A program made the position numbers and the translations under genes. From positions 1-16,557 of the forward strand of contig WRJU01000239.1 of the NCBI GenBank assembly GCA_009778425.1: a stretch of DNA of 16,557 nt, written 5' to 3'. The stretch's first letter is position 1; every line of letters starts with the position of its first letter. The stretch is from Pseudomonadota bacterium (GTDB lineage Bacteria; Pseudomonadota; Gammaproteobacteria; Burkholderiales; Rhodocyclaceae). Of the stretch, positions 1 to 6,763 are shown piece by piece. The notes beneath the pieces were generated by a model. That model was given only the letters and a program-made list of their open reading frames with translations, was not told where the DNA came from and did no database searches.

Positions 1-962
1 TAAAGTTTGAGCGTGACGGCAGGGCGCAGCAGGTCTTTGCCCACGCCGGGCGTCTTGAACTGGAATTCATGCGTCTCCGGCTCAAGCCCGTCGCTTGGCA
101 GGCGCATTAGCCCTTCCGCGCCTTCCCACTGCCCGATGACGCGGTCCCCCCAGCGCAGTTTTTTGATGCGCGCGAACAGGCGGCTTTGCCCCGCCGATGA
201 AGCCGCCTCCTGGCCCAGTTCCCACGCGGAGGCCAATGTGTCTTCTCTGCTGGGTTCGGACATACTGTAAGTTTCTATTGAAAAAGTCACGTCCGGGACT
301 TCCGGGAAACGGAATCCTACGCGGATGACTTCGTGGTCGTAGTCCAGCGGAAAAGGAATAAAACCCTCTTCAATGCAGATGCCCTGCTCGTCGGGGATTT
401 CTGTTTCTGCCCGCAAGCGCAGGCGGCGGGCAATACTTAATAGTTCTTCTGTGAGCCTTTTATATTTTGCTTCGTCTTTGATTAACGCACTCGGAATCGA
501 CTGTACAAAAGCCGTTTTATCTAGCCGGATATAGGAATACAGTTGGTATAGATTTTTGCTCATAAAGTTTTCGTAACCCACTACAATTTTGCTGTCACTA
601 TTCACGCTATCAATCACCTCTTTCAGCATCGAAGGCTCTGAGCGGTGTTTCTCTTCGGTGATCTTATCAATCTTGGCTTTAATTTCCGCTTTAATGATGT
701 GCCCCTGATCGGGATAGACTTCCAGATCGTAAGGTACGGTGGCCGTTCCCCAAACCACCTTTGCCTTCTCAGGCACGTCGATGATGAAGCGGCCAAAGCA
801 GACGGGCTTGGTGCTCTTGAACAAAGCCTCTATTTTCGGCGGGATGTTGTCCATTTTGGGTGTCCTGTCAGGATGATAAGGAGAGGGCTGGAAAATTTTG
901 ACAGCGCCGACCAGCACGATGAATGCCAGGACAGCCAGCCAGAAAGGTTTTTTCTTTACCAT
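1..962 (-). CDS. Tli4-family T6SS immunity protein, 3' end beyond window
   Basis: The frame is open from an ATG at 962 to the left edge, giving about 320 residues with no stop. The protein starts MVKKKPFWLAVLAFIVLVG, a short basic stretch and one hydrophobic segment, so it is probably exported or anchored in the inner membrane facing the periplasm. After this come the segments KPVCFGRFIIDVPEKAKVVW and, near residue 195, GICIEEGFIPFP. I recognise both as typical of Tli4-family immunity proteins (a C-x-GRF-x-IDVP segment and a later GxCI-x-x-GFI segment). Such proteins neutralise periplasm-acting Tle phospholipases. The ATG lies inside the last codons of the upstream lipase gene (ATGGTAA, 7-nt overlap), as expected for a translationally coupled effector-immunity pair. 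The family call comes from remembered motifs without a profile search. The C-terminal end is missing because the window stops. Confidence 0.75.
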   Translation of the reverse strand, partial: MVKKKPFWLAVLAFIVLVGAVKIFQPSPYHPDRTPKMDNIPPKIEALFKSTKPVCFGRFIIDVPEKAKVVWGTATVPYDLEVYPDQGHIIKAEIKAKIDKITEEKHRSEPSMLKEVIDSVNSDSKIVVGYENFMSKNLYQLYSYIRLDKTAFVQSIPSALIKDEAKYKRLTEELLSIARRLRLRAETEIPDEQGICIEEGFIPFPLDYDHEVIRVGFRFPEVPDVTFSIETYSMSEPSREDTLASAWELGQEAASSAGQSRLFARIKKLRWGDRVIGQWEGAEGLMRLPSDGLEPETHEFQFKTPGVGKDLLRPAVTLKL

Positions 963-2827
963 TGCATGGTCTTGGCAATCAGGACAATGCTGTACAGGGT
1001 GGCGGCAATCGCATTCTCATCCTGGTAGCTCGTCTGATGCTCGTAACCTTTCTGCCGAAAAATCCCTTTCAAATTCCCGAATTCCGCCTGATGCTCTGCC
1101 GAGTGCTGGGGCACAGTCTGGTCTCCTGGGGCCTCAGGAGGGGACATTCCGACTTGAAAAAAGCGCGGGTGTTCGGGAGTATCATTCGTTTTTTTACCGG
1201 TGCCATCTACGATGCTACGGGGATTATCGAGGTAGAGCGGTAGCGCCCTTCCATATATCTCCCTGCTCTCAAAGGAATCAGGGTAATCGTAGAGCCGCCA
1301 TTCAGCGGGGTTAACACCATCAACTTCTTTATCCGTAGCCCTTCTATATTGGCGATCTAATAGTGTTCCCGGAAGTGTTGCGGGATGCTTCAAGTCTTCG
1401 ACTCTCCACCATATATTGCGGAAGGCGGGGCGCTTGGAATCGCACCCCCAGTGTGCATAGGTTACGGGGTGGTAGGTCCTGGAAATGTTCTCGTGGAACG
1501 CTTTGGCTTGATCTAACAATTCTCTTGTCTTCTCAAGACTGCTGCCTTCTTTTACACCTGCCGGATTGATCCATTTCTCGCGCAGCAACCCACACCAGGC
1601 TTCCTTACCCTCCTTTTTATAAATCTCTTCGTAGGGATCGCCATTCTCTGGCAACGCCATTCGCCAATAGTCTTTGGTGGAAGCCCGCAGCCACTTGTTG
1701 CCGTAGTCGCGGCTGGGCAGCAACTCCAGCCCACCCCCGCCGTTGGCCAGGATGACTGTCACCAAGGAGCCTTTGCTGCCGAGCACATCCGATGTGATCT
1801 CGCCAAATTGTTTGTCCGGATTGAAACTGCTGAGGTGATCCGGGTACTCGAAACCGGCCAGCATCCGGTAGTAGGCCGCGGCAGCCCCCATCGCGGGCTG
1901 CTCCCCGTGCACGACGCCCAGTATCAAGTCCTGTATGTTTCCGTATTTCGGATGGCATAGCGCCCGACCAACAATGCCGCCCATCGAATGCGTCACGACA
2001 ATGACTTTTTTACATTCCATGAGCTGGGTTGTGTATTTGGTCATGATCGCCTTGATGCGCTTGGCGACGTATTTTGATTCCACCGTGTTGGAGCGCACCC
2101 AGTTGTAACCCACTGCATGGACGGGGAACCAGCATTCTTTTTCACCGCCAACCTTTTTCAGGTCGTCTTCTGTAAGGGGCTTTAACTCCCCCGGTGAATC
2201 CGGTGTTTTCCCCTCGTTCCCCCATGTTTTAGGGTCGACACCGATGATTTTTTTCCACTCCGGGTTTAGCTCGCCATTGGGCATCCTGCGGTTCATCATC
2301 AACTCCATCCGGTTGAGGATGACACCATAAGAATTGAAATTCAACTCACCCCAACCCCGCTCACAGGCTTTTTCCCTGGCGGTTTTCGCGTTGGGGGCTG
2401 ACGAGGTATCGTCACACAGAAAGGGGGAATTCGTATCCACCGAGACCTTGCTTCTCTTGAGGTAGTCGGCACGGGCCTTGGCATCGGGCAAAGTGTCGTA
2501 GGAGTCGATCTCGCACCCGTTGGGGTTGAACATCAATTGCCGTTCTTTGGCATCCATCCTTCCGAGTCCTTTTACCATCCCGAGCTTATCGTCGGGGTCA
2601 TATGACACGGAGTCTTTCTTTTTCAGCTTTTCCTGGTTTTCTTTCGTCAGCCGCAACCTGCCTCCCAAAATGCCGTGCAGGAAGATGATGGGGATCACCC
2701 GGTTTGGGGTGTAACTGAAAATCTGCTTGGTGGGCATGGCGGATTGGGACAGGTTCCCATGACAAGACTGGGTGCCATCATGCCGAACGGTCTGGCTGGC
2801 AAATCTCTGGTCTATTGTATTTCCCAT
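956..2827 (-). CDS. Tle-type T6SS phospholipase effector (alpha/beta hydrolase)
   Basis: Predicted antibacterial lipase of 623 residues. An alpha/beta-hydrolase layout is visible: an oxyanion-type segment IFLHGILGG near residues 49-56; the nucleophile elbow VIVVTHSMGG with Ser281 (Thr replaces the first Gly of GxSxG); GDQTVP with Asp569; and GYEHQ with His597, which completes a Ser-Asp-His triad. The stretch after the elbow (GVVHGEQPAMGAAAAYYRM) is typical of the T6SS Tle phospholipase group. I cannot separate the Tle3-like and Tle4-like subfamilies by eye. There is no signal peptide, as expected for T6SS cargo. The ATG at 2827 is preferred: GGAAAG lies 10 nt upstream, whereas the GTG at 2845 adds six residues with no good ribosome-binding site. 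The stop overlaps the Tli4-family gene by 7 nt. The preceding gene ends 26 bp upstream. Lipase function is strongly supported; the exact substrate is inferred. Confidence 0.85.
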   Translation of the reverse strand: MGNTIDQRFASQTVRHDGTQSCHGNLSQSAMPTKQIFSYTPNRVIPIIFLHGILGGRLRLTKENQEKLKKKDSVSYDPDDKLGMVKGLGRMDAKERQLMFNPNGCEIDSYDTLPDAKARADYLKRSKVSVDTNSPFLCDDTSSAPNAKTAREKACERGWGELNFNSYGVILNRMELMMNRRMPNGELNPEWKKIIGVDPKTWGNEGKTPDSPGELKPLTEDDLKKVGGEKECWFPVHAVGYNWVRSNTVESKYVAKRIKAIMTKYTTQLMECKKVIVVTHSMGGIVGRALCHPKYGNIQDLILGVVHGEQPAMGAAAAYYRMLAGFEYPDHLSSFNPDKQFGEITSDVLGSKGSLVTVILANGGGGLELLPSRDYGNKWLRASTKDYWRMALPENGDPYEEIYKKEGKEAWCGLLREKWINPAGVKEGSSLEKTRELLDQAKAFHENISRTYHPVTYAHWGCDSKRPAFRNIWWRVEDLKHPATLPGTLLDRQYRRATDKEVDGVNPAEWRLYDYPDSFESREIYGRALPLYLDNPRSIVDGTGKKTNDTPEHPRFFQVGMSPPEAPGDQTVPQHSAEHQAEFGNLKGIFRQKGYEHQTSYQDENAIAATLYSIVLIAKTMQW

Positions 2828-2853
2828 GATGTGATTTCTTTCCACTCAGGTGG

Positions 2854-3600
2854 TTAGAGGTAGCAGGTCGACCGGAGCCACCGTCCCGGTCGAAGTGCGG
2901 CTTGGCGCAGGTTGTTGTAATGGCATTGAATGTTTTGACTGTCAGGTGGTAAATCGCAAGCAACGGGGACACGGACATTCCAATCCTGGTGCCTTTTTTC
3001 TGTAATATTCTTGCAAGTCGCAACAATATTTCGCACAGCATAACCGTTTATAATTTTGCCTGCATCACCCCATTCAATAATGAGAGGATCGGCGCATTTA
3101 GGCACTAAAATTCTTAAGTCCGGATCTAGTGCAGTCCAGTGTGATTTATTCTTTTTGTTATAGTCTGCGACAAATGTCTGCGCCTCTTGCCGTATTTCGT
3201 AAAGCCCGTGAATATCGCTTCTATGTCGACTTATTTCTATGCTGTAAGTGGTTCCCGCATCGCGTACCGGAACTGATACAGACCACTTTACATTATTGAT
3301 AGTTTTTGTGCACTGAACTATCAATTCCTTGTCTCTGGAATCGCTCTTTTCTGGCACCCATTCAATCTGCAACGGCACAGTACAAGCGGGAACCAGGGAC
3401 TTCATTTCGACATTCCAGGCAAGCCAGTGAGTGCCGTTCTTTTCGTTGAAGTCGTTCAAAAAATTCTGAGCAATTTCACGCACCCTCAATCTATAAATTC
3501 CTTCGTCAACAAATTCTCGGGAACGGCTTTCCGTGCCCCCTACAACATCAGGGGCTGTAACCAGCAGAAGTATGGCTAAAAACTTATGGAAGATAAACAT
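2854..3600 (-). CDS. Exported protein with two tandem Cys-paired repeats; candidate immunity protein
   Basis: I do not recognise a named family. From the ATG at 3600 the product is 248 residues and begins MFIFHKFLAILLLVTAPDVV, a good signal peptide, so it should be periplasmic. The body is a tandem duplication. Residues about 41-112 and 137-213 align: NFLNDFNEKNGTHW with TFVADYNKKNKSHW, LVPACTVPLQIEW with LVPKCADPLIIEW, then a second Cys and SVSVPV or NVRVPV. Each copy has two cysteines (73/97 and 169/196), suggesting one disulfide per repeat. The tail after residue 214 is Arg-rich, comes from GC-richer DNA and may be read-through into foreign sequence. The gene follows the 166-residue candidate by 7 bp and precedes the lipase. 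The start has no strong Shine-Dalgarno sequence; a longer upstream reading would overlap the previous gene and lose the signal peptide. An immunity role is inferred from position and export only. Confidence 0.7.
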   Translation of the reverse strand: MFIFHKFLAILLLVTAPDVVGGTESRSREFVDEGIYRLRVREIAQNFLNDFNEKNGTHWLAWNVEMKSLVPACTVPLQIEWVPEKSDSRDKELIVQCTKTINNVKWSVSVPVRDAGTTYSIEISRHRSDIHGLYEIRQEAQTFVADYNKKNKSHWTALDPDLRILVPKCADPLIIEWGDAGKIINGYAVRNIVATCKNITEKRHQDWNVRVPVACDLPPDSQNIQCHYNNLRQAALRPGRWLRSTCYL

Positions 3601-3607
3601 ATGGGTA

Positions 3608-4108
3608 TTAGGGCAGCATTGTTTCTTGCGGGACTGCCTTACATTCCGGGTCATTGTTGATTGACACTCCGGAAGTGGCGTCAAAATACAGCCCGTCATA
3701 ACCATTGCCTTCCCAAATTAAATTATTAATTAACTTACGCTTAAACTGCCCTTTCAAACGGAAAACAGGCCATGAGCAATATTCGTCCTTTTGATAAAGC
3801 TCCTCTTGATAACTTTGGAGAAAATTGCTATTACCTTTATACACAATAATTATGTCCCATCCGTTAAATCTGTATAATGAGCGACTGTCAGTGTCTTCAA
3901 AATTGTCTATTATTTTGCCGCCTTCATCATAAGTGTTTATAACACCAAACCTGACAAAACAGTCTCCACAAGCGTATCGCATATCCCGCACATCAATTGT
4001 AACGCTGTTTTGAGACACATTAAACGGATAGAGCATTACAGCAGCAATGCCAGATAGAAAAGAAACTACCAATAAAAACGCTATCATGAGACGTTGTTTA
4101 TTTCGCAT
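3608..4108 (-). CDS. Membrane-anchored periplasmic protein, candidate immunity to the DUF4347-like effector
   Basis: A 166-residue protein of unrecognised family. It starts MRNKQRLMIAFLLVVSFLSG, a basic N-terminus and one hydrophobic helix (about residues 8-28), giving an anchor or signal peptide with the rest in the periplasm. The soluble part has four cysteines: a C-G-D-C pair at 47/50, one in EYCSWP and one near the C-terminus. The ATG at 4108 follows AAGGAG with 7 nt spacing and lies inside the end of the upstream gene (11-nt overlap), so the two are probably translated together. Position right after a putative effector, small size and export are what an immunity protein would show, but no motif proves it. 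The longer in-frame opening from 4153 is rejected because it has no ribosome-binding site and buries the hydrophobic segment. Confidence 0.72.
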   Translation of the reverse strand: MRNKQRLMIAFLLVVSFLSGIAAVMLYPFNVSQNSVTIDVRDMRYACGDCFVRFGVINTYDEGGKIIDNFEDTDSRSLYRFNGWDIIIVYKGNSNFLQSYQEELYQKDEYCSWPVFRLKGQFKRKLINNLIWEGNGYDGLYFDATSGVSINNDPECKAVPQETMLP

Positions 4109-4871
4109 CTTCAAGCTCCTTTTCACTAATTGCGCCTTTTTGCTTTGTTTCACGCAAACGTTTTCCTTGCTTGTAAATAGCCCTTCTTCCGTGCCGATAA
4201 TCTTGTTCTACATTCGTTGTTTTTGCCCCTTTAATATTTGGATTTGATTTCTCTGCACTCCCGATCACGGCAGAATTCACCTTTCCTGCTTCTAATAGGA
4301 GTCTTGAAAATTCTGAGGCAATATTATCATCTCCTTCCTCGGCTGTACGGCATCCGTGTAATTCCACTTTTGCATTATTTGCAAATTTTGCAAACTTTAT
4401 ATCGCCAACAAGTGCTGACCCTGAAGTCCACCCCGCTGCATTCACAATCATCCTTGCGCGGCTAAAATATAGGCTCGAATTATGAATAAGCCACCTCTCT
4501 GCTGTATATGACCAAGACTTATACCACGGCACATCACCTTTGGGTCTTGGGGATGCCGTAGTAATATAAAGAGCCGCAGGGCCTCCATGAGACCATATGT
4601 CCAATGGGCGAATAGCATCATCTTCTTGAGCATTGATTGTTTCGACAATATCTTTAGCTACTTTTATCTGTTTTTCAATAAAATCATATTTACCGCTATC
4701 CATGTTTCTGTACTCGCGTAACACATTATTTTTTGCAAATAGAAATGCCGAATTATCTCCAGTTTCCGACGCACCACCCCAAAGCAGAATGCGTACTTTC
4801 CGTTTATACTTCACCTGCGCAACGGAATCTTTGGTTGTGTTAGTTAATACTTTAGACTCGCCAGCCATCAT
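4098..4871 (-). CDS. Putative T6SS effector with DUF4347/CHAT-like (caspase-fold, clan CD) signature
   Basis: 257 residues, no signal peptide. A beta strand (RKVRILLWGGA, about 24-34) is followed by a helical region and then LDIWSHGGPAALYI with His95 in an H-G motif. About 80 residues later comes KVELHGCRTA with Cys174 at the end of another hydrophobic strand. This order (strand-His-Gly, then strand-Gly-Cys) is the catalytic dyad layout of clan CD cysteine peptidases. The local wording SHGGP...GCRTA is close to DUF4347 and CHAT domains. The helix after the Cys (IASEFSRLLLEAG) also fits. The C-terminus is Lys/Arg-rich. The start overlaps the stop of the orphan vgrG 3'-end gene by 4 nt (ATGA), and the next gene starts inside this one, so it sits where cargo sits. 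The effector role and peptidase activity are inferred. The fold assignment is by motif only. A non-catalytic use of the fold is possible. Confidence 0.68.
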   Translation of the reverse strand: MMAGESKVLTNTTKDSVAQVKYKRKVRILLWGGASETGDNSAFLFAKNNVLREYRNMDSGKYDFIEKQIKVAKDIVETINAQEDDAIRPLDIWSHGGPAALYITTASPRPKGDVPWYKSWSYTAERWLIHNSSLYFSRARMIVNAAGWTSGSALVGDIKFAKFANNAKVELHGCRTAEEGDDNIASEFSRLLLEAGKVNSAVIGSAEKSNPNIKGAKTTNVEQDYRHGRRAIYKQGKRLRETKQKGAISEKELEDAK

Positions 4872-5230
4872 ACACTCCCTTTCTTTTCTTCTGCTTCATC
4901 GCCAAACCATACGCTAAGTGCCTTAGTTTCATCAGTGGTGACTCTTTCACATAGACCGTTAGTGTCAGTAAAACCGGAATAAGTATTCCCATCTGGTGAT
5001 TCTATGAAATAGGCCAAATTTGGAACAGGCTTTCCGGTTTCTTCGTCGATTGCTTGAATCTGCTCGTCAAATACTTCCTCCGGTTCTTCCGATGCGCCCT
5101 TCTCCCCTGGCGAGGCAGGAGGTTCCTTTGCCGCCGCCGTCGCCTCGGGTAGCAGGTCGAGCTTGAACCGGGCAAAACTGATCTCGCTTTCGTCGGACAG
5201 GGCCGCAATGCGAATCTTGTCTGGCTTCAT
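4868..5230 (-). CDS. Orphan vgrG 3' end: free-standing TTR-like tip domain (120 aa)
   Basis: The first third copies VgrG. Residues 5-14 (KIRIAALSDE) match a DUF2345 stretch of the neighbouring VgrG (about residues 813-823). They then jump directly to SEISFARFKLDLLPEATAA, which in VgrG lies about 120 residues further on. The start codon corresponds to an internal Met-Lys of VgrG, with a 12-nt deletion after it. Residues about 56-110 form an independent TTR-like beta domain (QIQAIDEETGKPVPNLAYFI, then GFTDTNGL), different in sequence from the last domain of VgrG. An acidic Glu/Pro linker joins the two parts. GAGG lies 9 nt upstream of the ATG, so the gene is probably translated, and the stop overlaps the next gene by 4 nt. 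It is either a recombination relic or a working adaptor for the downstream protein. A 61-bp gap separates it from the previous gene. Confidence 0.75.
   Translation of the reverse strand: MKPDKIRIAALSDESEISFARFKLDLLPEATAAAKEPPASPGEKGASEEPEEVFDEQIQAIDEETGKPVPNLAYFIESPDGNTYSGFTDTNGLCERVTTDETKALSVWFGDEAEEKKGSV
5131..5188. repeat. 58-bp repeat, copy 1 (in orphan vgrG end)
   Basis: This tract matches 6987-7044 at 57 of 58 positions (only 5177/7033 differs) in the same orientation. It encodes SEISFARFKLDLLPEATAA in both genes. The flanking 31 bases on the N-terminal side (5189-5219) also match VgrG (about 7410-7440) at 26 of 31, but from a point further upstream in vgrG, so the copy carries an internal deletion. 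Confidence 0.95.
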
Positions 5231-5291
5231 TTCCTTTTTCCTCTTTTCGTATTCAGTTCCAAGGTTTTCGCTCTTGAAGTCTTGACTCCCG

Positions 5292-6086
5292 TCATGGCTT
5301 ATCCAACGTAAATTTGAAGACGTCGCACGGGTCTACAAATGTCGCATTTTGCGGAGGTTTCTTTGTGCGCTTGAATTTTCCTCCTTGAATGATGTATTCT
5401 TTGAATGAAACACCAATCGGTGCGCCTTGGCATGAAGGGCTATTCGTTAGCCATGAAGAGATGTCCTTCCCTTTCTGGAAACGGTATTCAATTTTATCGA
5501 ACATGACCTGACCGTTCTTCATGCGAATCCCACTACACGAGGCATAAAGATTCGGCAGTTTCCAAGCTTGTGGTTTGTGTCCTTTTGAAGTTTTTACCAA
5601 AAATACTGACTTATCTCCAATCCCCGTACTCCTTGCGGTTTTTGGAGTATCCTCCAGACAGGTCCAATCAGATTTGAAATACACAGCAGTATCCATACTC
5701 AAATCACTATAACTAATACTACCTTCACCTGGAAACATTTTTATTTGTCTCGGCTCAAATATATGCCCATCTATCATAAATGATAGGGTATCATGGTCAG
5801 CATCAACTTTGATTTTGACTTTTCGACCATACTTTTCTGAAGTATCTTCAAGAGCAAAGTAAGCATCATCGCCTCTAGCATTTTGGTACATGTTCATTTC
5901 TATTCCTTTACCAGAGAATAATCTATCTTGCTGGGTAGCGTAATACTTATCAAAATCGTCAAATTCTTTAACCCAGCCAGCTTGCCGCTGAATTGTGTAA
6001 TACTCATCAAAGTCCTTAAATCCTGCACCTCCAGACGCGAAAGTTAACGTAGGGATGATTAAAACCGTAGAAATAATTCTTTTCAA
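5292..6086 (-). CDS. Exported protein, candidate immunity to the SleB-like effector
   Basis: No family recognised. The best start is a TTG at 6086, with GGGAGG about 8 nt upstream and a 4-nt overlap (TTGA) with the stop of the hydrolase gene. This gives 264 residues beginning MKRIISTVLIIPTLTFASGG, a clear signal peptide with probable cleavage near residue 18. A longer opening from 6137 puts 17 charged residues ahead of the signal and is rejected. The mature N-terminus has a short duplication: residues 23-35 (FKDFDEYYTIQRQ) and 42-54 (FDDFDKYYATQQD). Four cysteines in the mature part could form two disulfides. A periplasmic protein coupled directly to a putative peptidoglycan hydrolase is the expected arrangement for immunity. 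This role is inferred from context. The DNA is AT-rich (about a third GC around 5701-5760), unlike the T6SS core. Confidence 0.75.
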   Translation of the reverse strand: MKRIISTVLIIPTLTFASGGAGFKDFDEYYTIQRQAGWVKEFDDFDKYYATQQDRLFSGKGIEMNMYQNARGDDAYFALEDTSEKYGRKVKIKVDADHDTLSFMIDGHIFEPRQIKMFPGEGSISYSDLSMDTAVYFKSDWTCLEDTPKTARSTGIGDKSVFLVKTSKGHKPQAWKLPNLYASCSGIRMKNGQVMFDKIEYRFQKGKDISSWLTNSPSCQGAPIGVSFKEYIIQGGKFKRTKKPPQNATFVDPCDVFKFTLDKP

Positions 6087-6763
6087 TTGTAATCCCTCCC
6101 GCCAGAGACTTTCAGAAAGTCTTGTCCTAATTTCCAAAAAATGGTACTTCCGTAAGCCGCAGTCGACTCATAAACATAATCATATCTACCAACTTCTGTC
6201 GTCTCACTTTCTTTGGTTTTTTTGTTGGTTATGGTTTTAGTTTTAATGACAAGGACTCTCTTTTCTTCGACTTCAAAAATATTATGCGATGGATCAGAAT
6301 AACGAAAACCTCTCCTTTTCTTGTCGTGATTCGGATTAGTTTTAAAATCATCACCATCCCACCAGTACGCACCGTTAGAAGGATCAGTACCATTGTTCTC
6401 CGAGGCATTTTTTGCAGATTCCATCGCTAATGTCATTCCTTTGTCTGCGGCTATTGCTTTTTCGCTTGCGTTAATCAATTTCTTGTACCGTATATTAGCC
6501 TTGGTCACCGCATAAACATACCCCGGTTTCACCAGCATTTTAGTTATTGATTTTTTGGACGCTCTTGCCCGATTCGCAATAGCCCAAGCAATTCCTGCTA
6601 TTTCGTCAGGGACGTCGTCAGTAGAAGCCTCGCCATAGGCAGCAGCAGCCAATTTTTTGACCTCCGTCACAGGCGATGGCAGTTCTTTCTTTGGTGCTGG
6701 TGACGTTGTAGTCTTCTTGGGTGACTTAGTAGCTGGTTTCTTGGTAAATAGCTTTTTAATCAT
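6083..6763 (-). CDS. SleB-like cell-wall hydrolase, putative T6SS effector
   Basis: 226 residues from the ATG at 6763, which overlaps the vgrG stop by 4 nt (ATGA). The long opening from 6850 would lie entirely inside vgrG and is rejected. Residues 1-36 are a Lys/Pro/Thr-rich linker without a signal peptide. Then follows a domain with LAAAAYGEAS (Glu45), IAGIAWAIANRARAS, and later GAYWWDGDDF and FRYSDPSHNIF. The YGEA plus (V/I)A-x-x-x-x-NR pattern resembles Hydrolase_2/SleB-type lysozyme-fold enzymes, in which this Glu is the catalytic acid. The expected role is cleavage of peptidoglycan glycan strands in the periplasm of a target cell after delivery by the VgrG just upstream. A secreted protein is encoded directly downstream as the likely immunity partner. 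The family call is by motif; a related lysozyme-fold family is the main alternative. Confidence 0.72.
   Translation of the reverse strand: MIKKLFTKKPATKSPKKTTTSPAPKKELPSPVTEVKKLAAAAYGEASTDDVPDEIAGIAWAIANRARASKKSITKMLVKPGYVYAVTKANIRYKKLINASEKAIAADKGMTLAMESAKNASENNGTDPSNGAYWWDGDDFKTNPNHDKKRRGFRYSDPSHNIFEVEEKRVLVIKTKTITNKKTKESETTEVGRYDYVYESTAAYGSTIFWKLGQDFLKVSGGRDYN

Noticed and set aside
645..1314. Overlapping plus-strand open frames
   Set aside because: They are antisense to the Tli4-family and lipase genes, have no family features, and the minus-strand frames show motifs and coupled starts.
2778..3041. Minus-strand 87-codon frame across the end of the 248-aa gene
   Set aside because: It overlaps two better supported genes out of frame and has no recognisable features.
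3956..3970. C-x-x-C pair (Cys47/Cys50) in the 166-aa protein as a zinc-binding site or thioredoxin-like centre
   Set aside because: The protein is predicted to be periplasmic with two further cysteines and lacks a thioredoxin-like context; disulfides are simpler.
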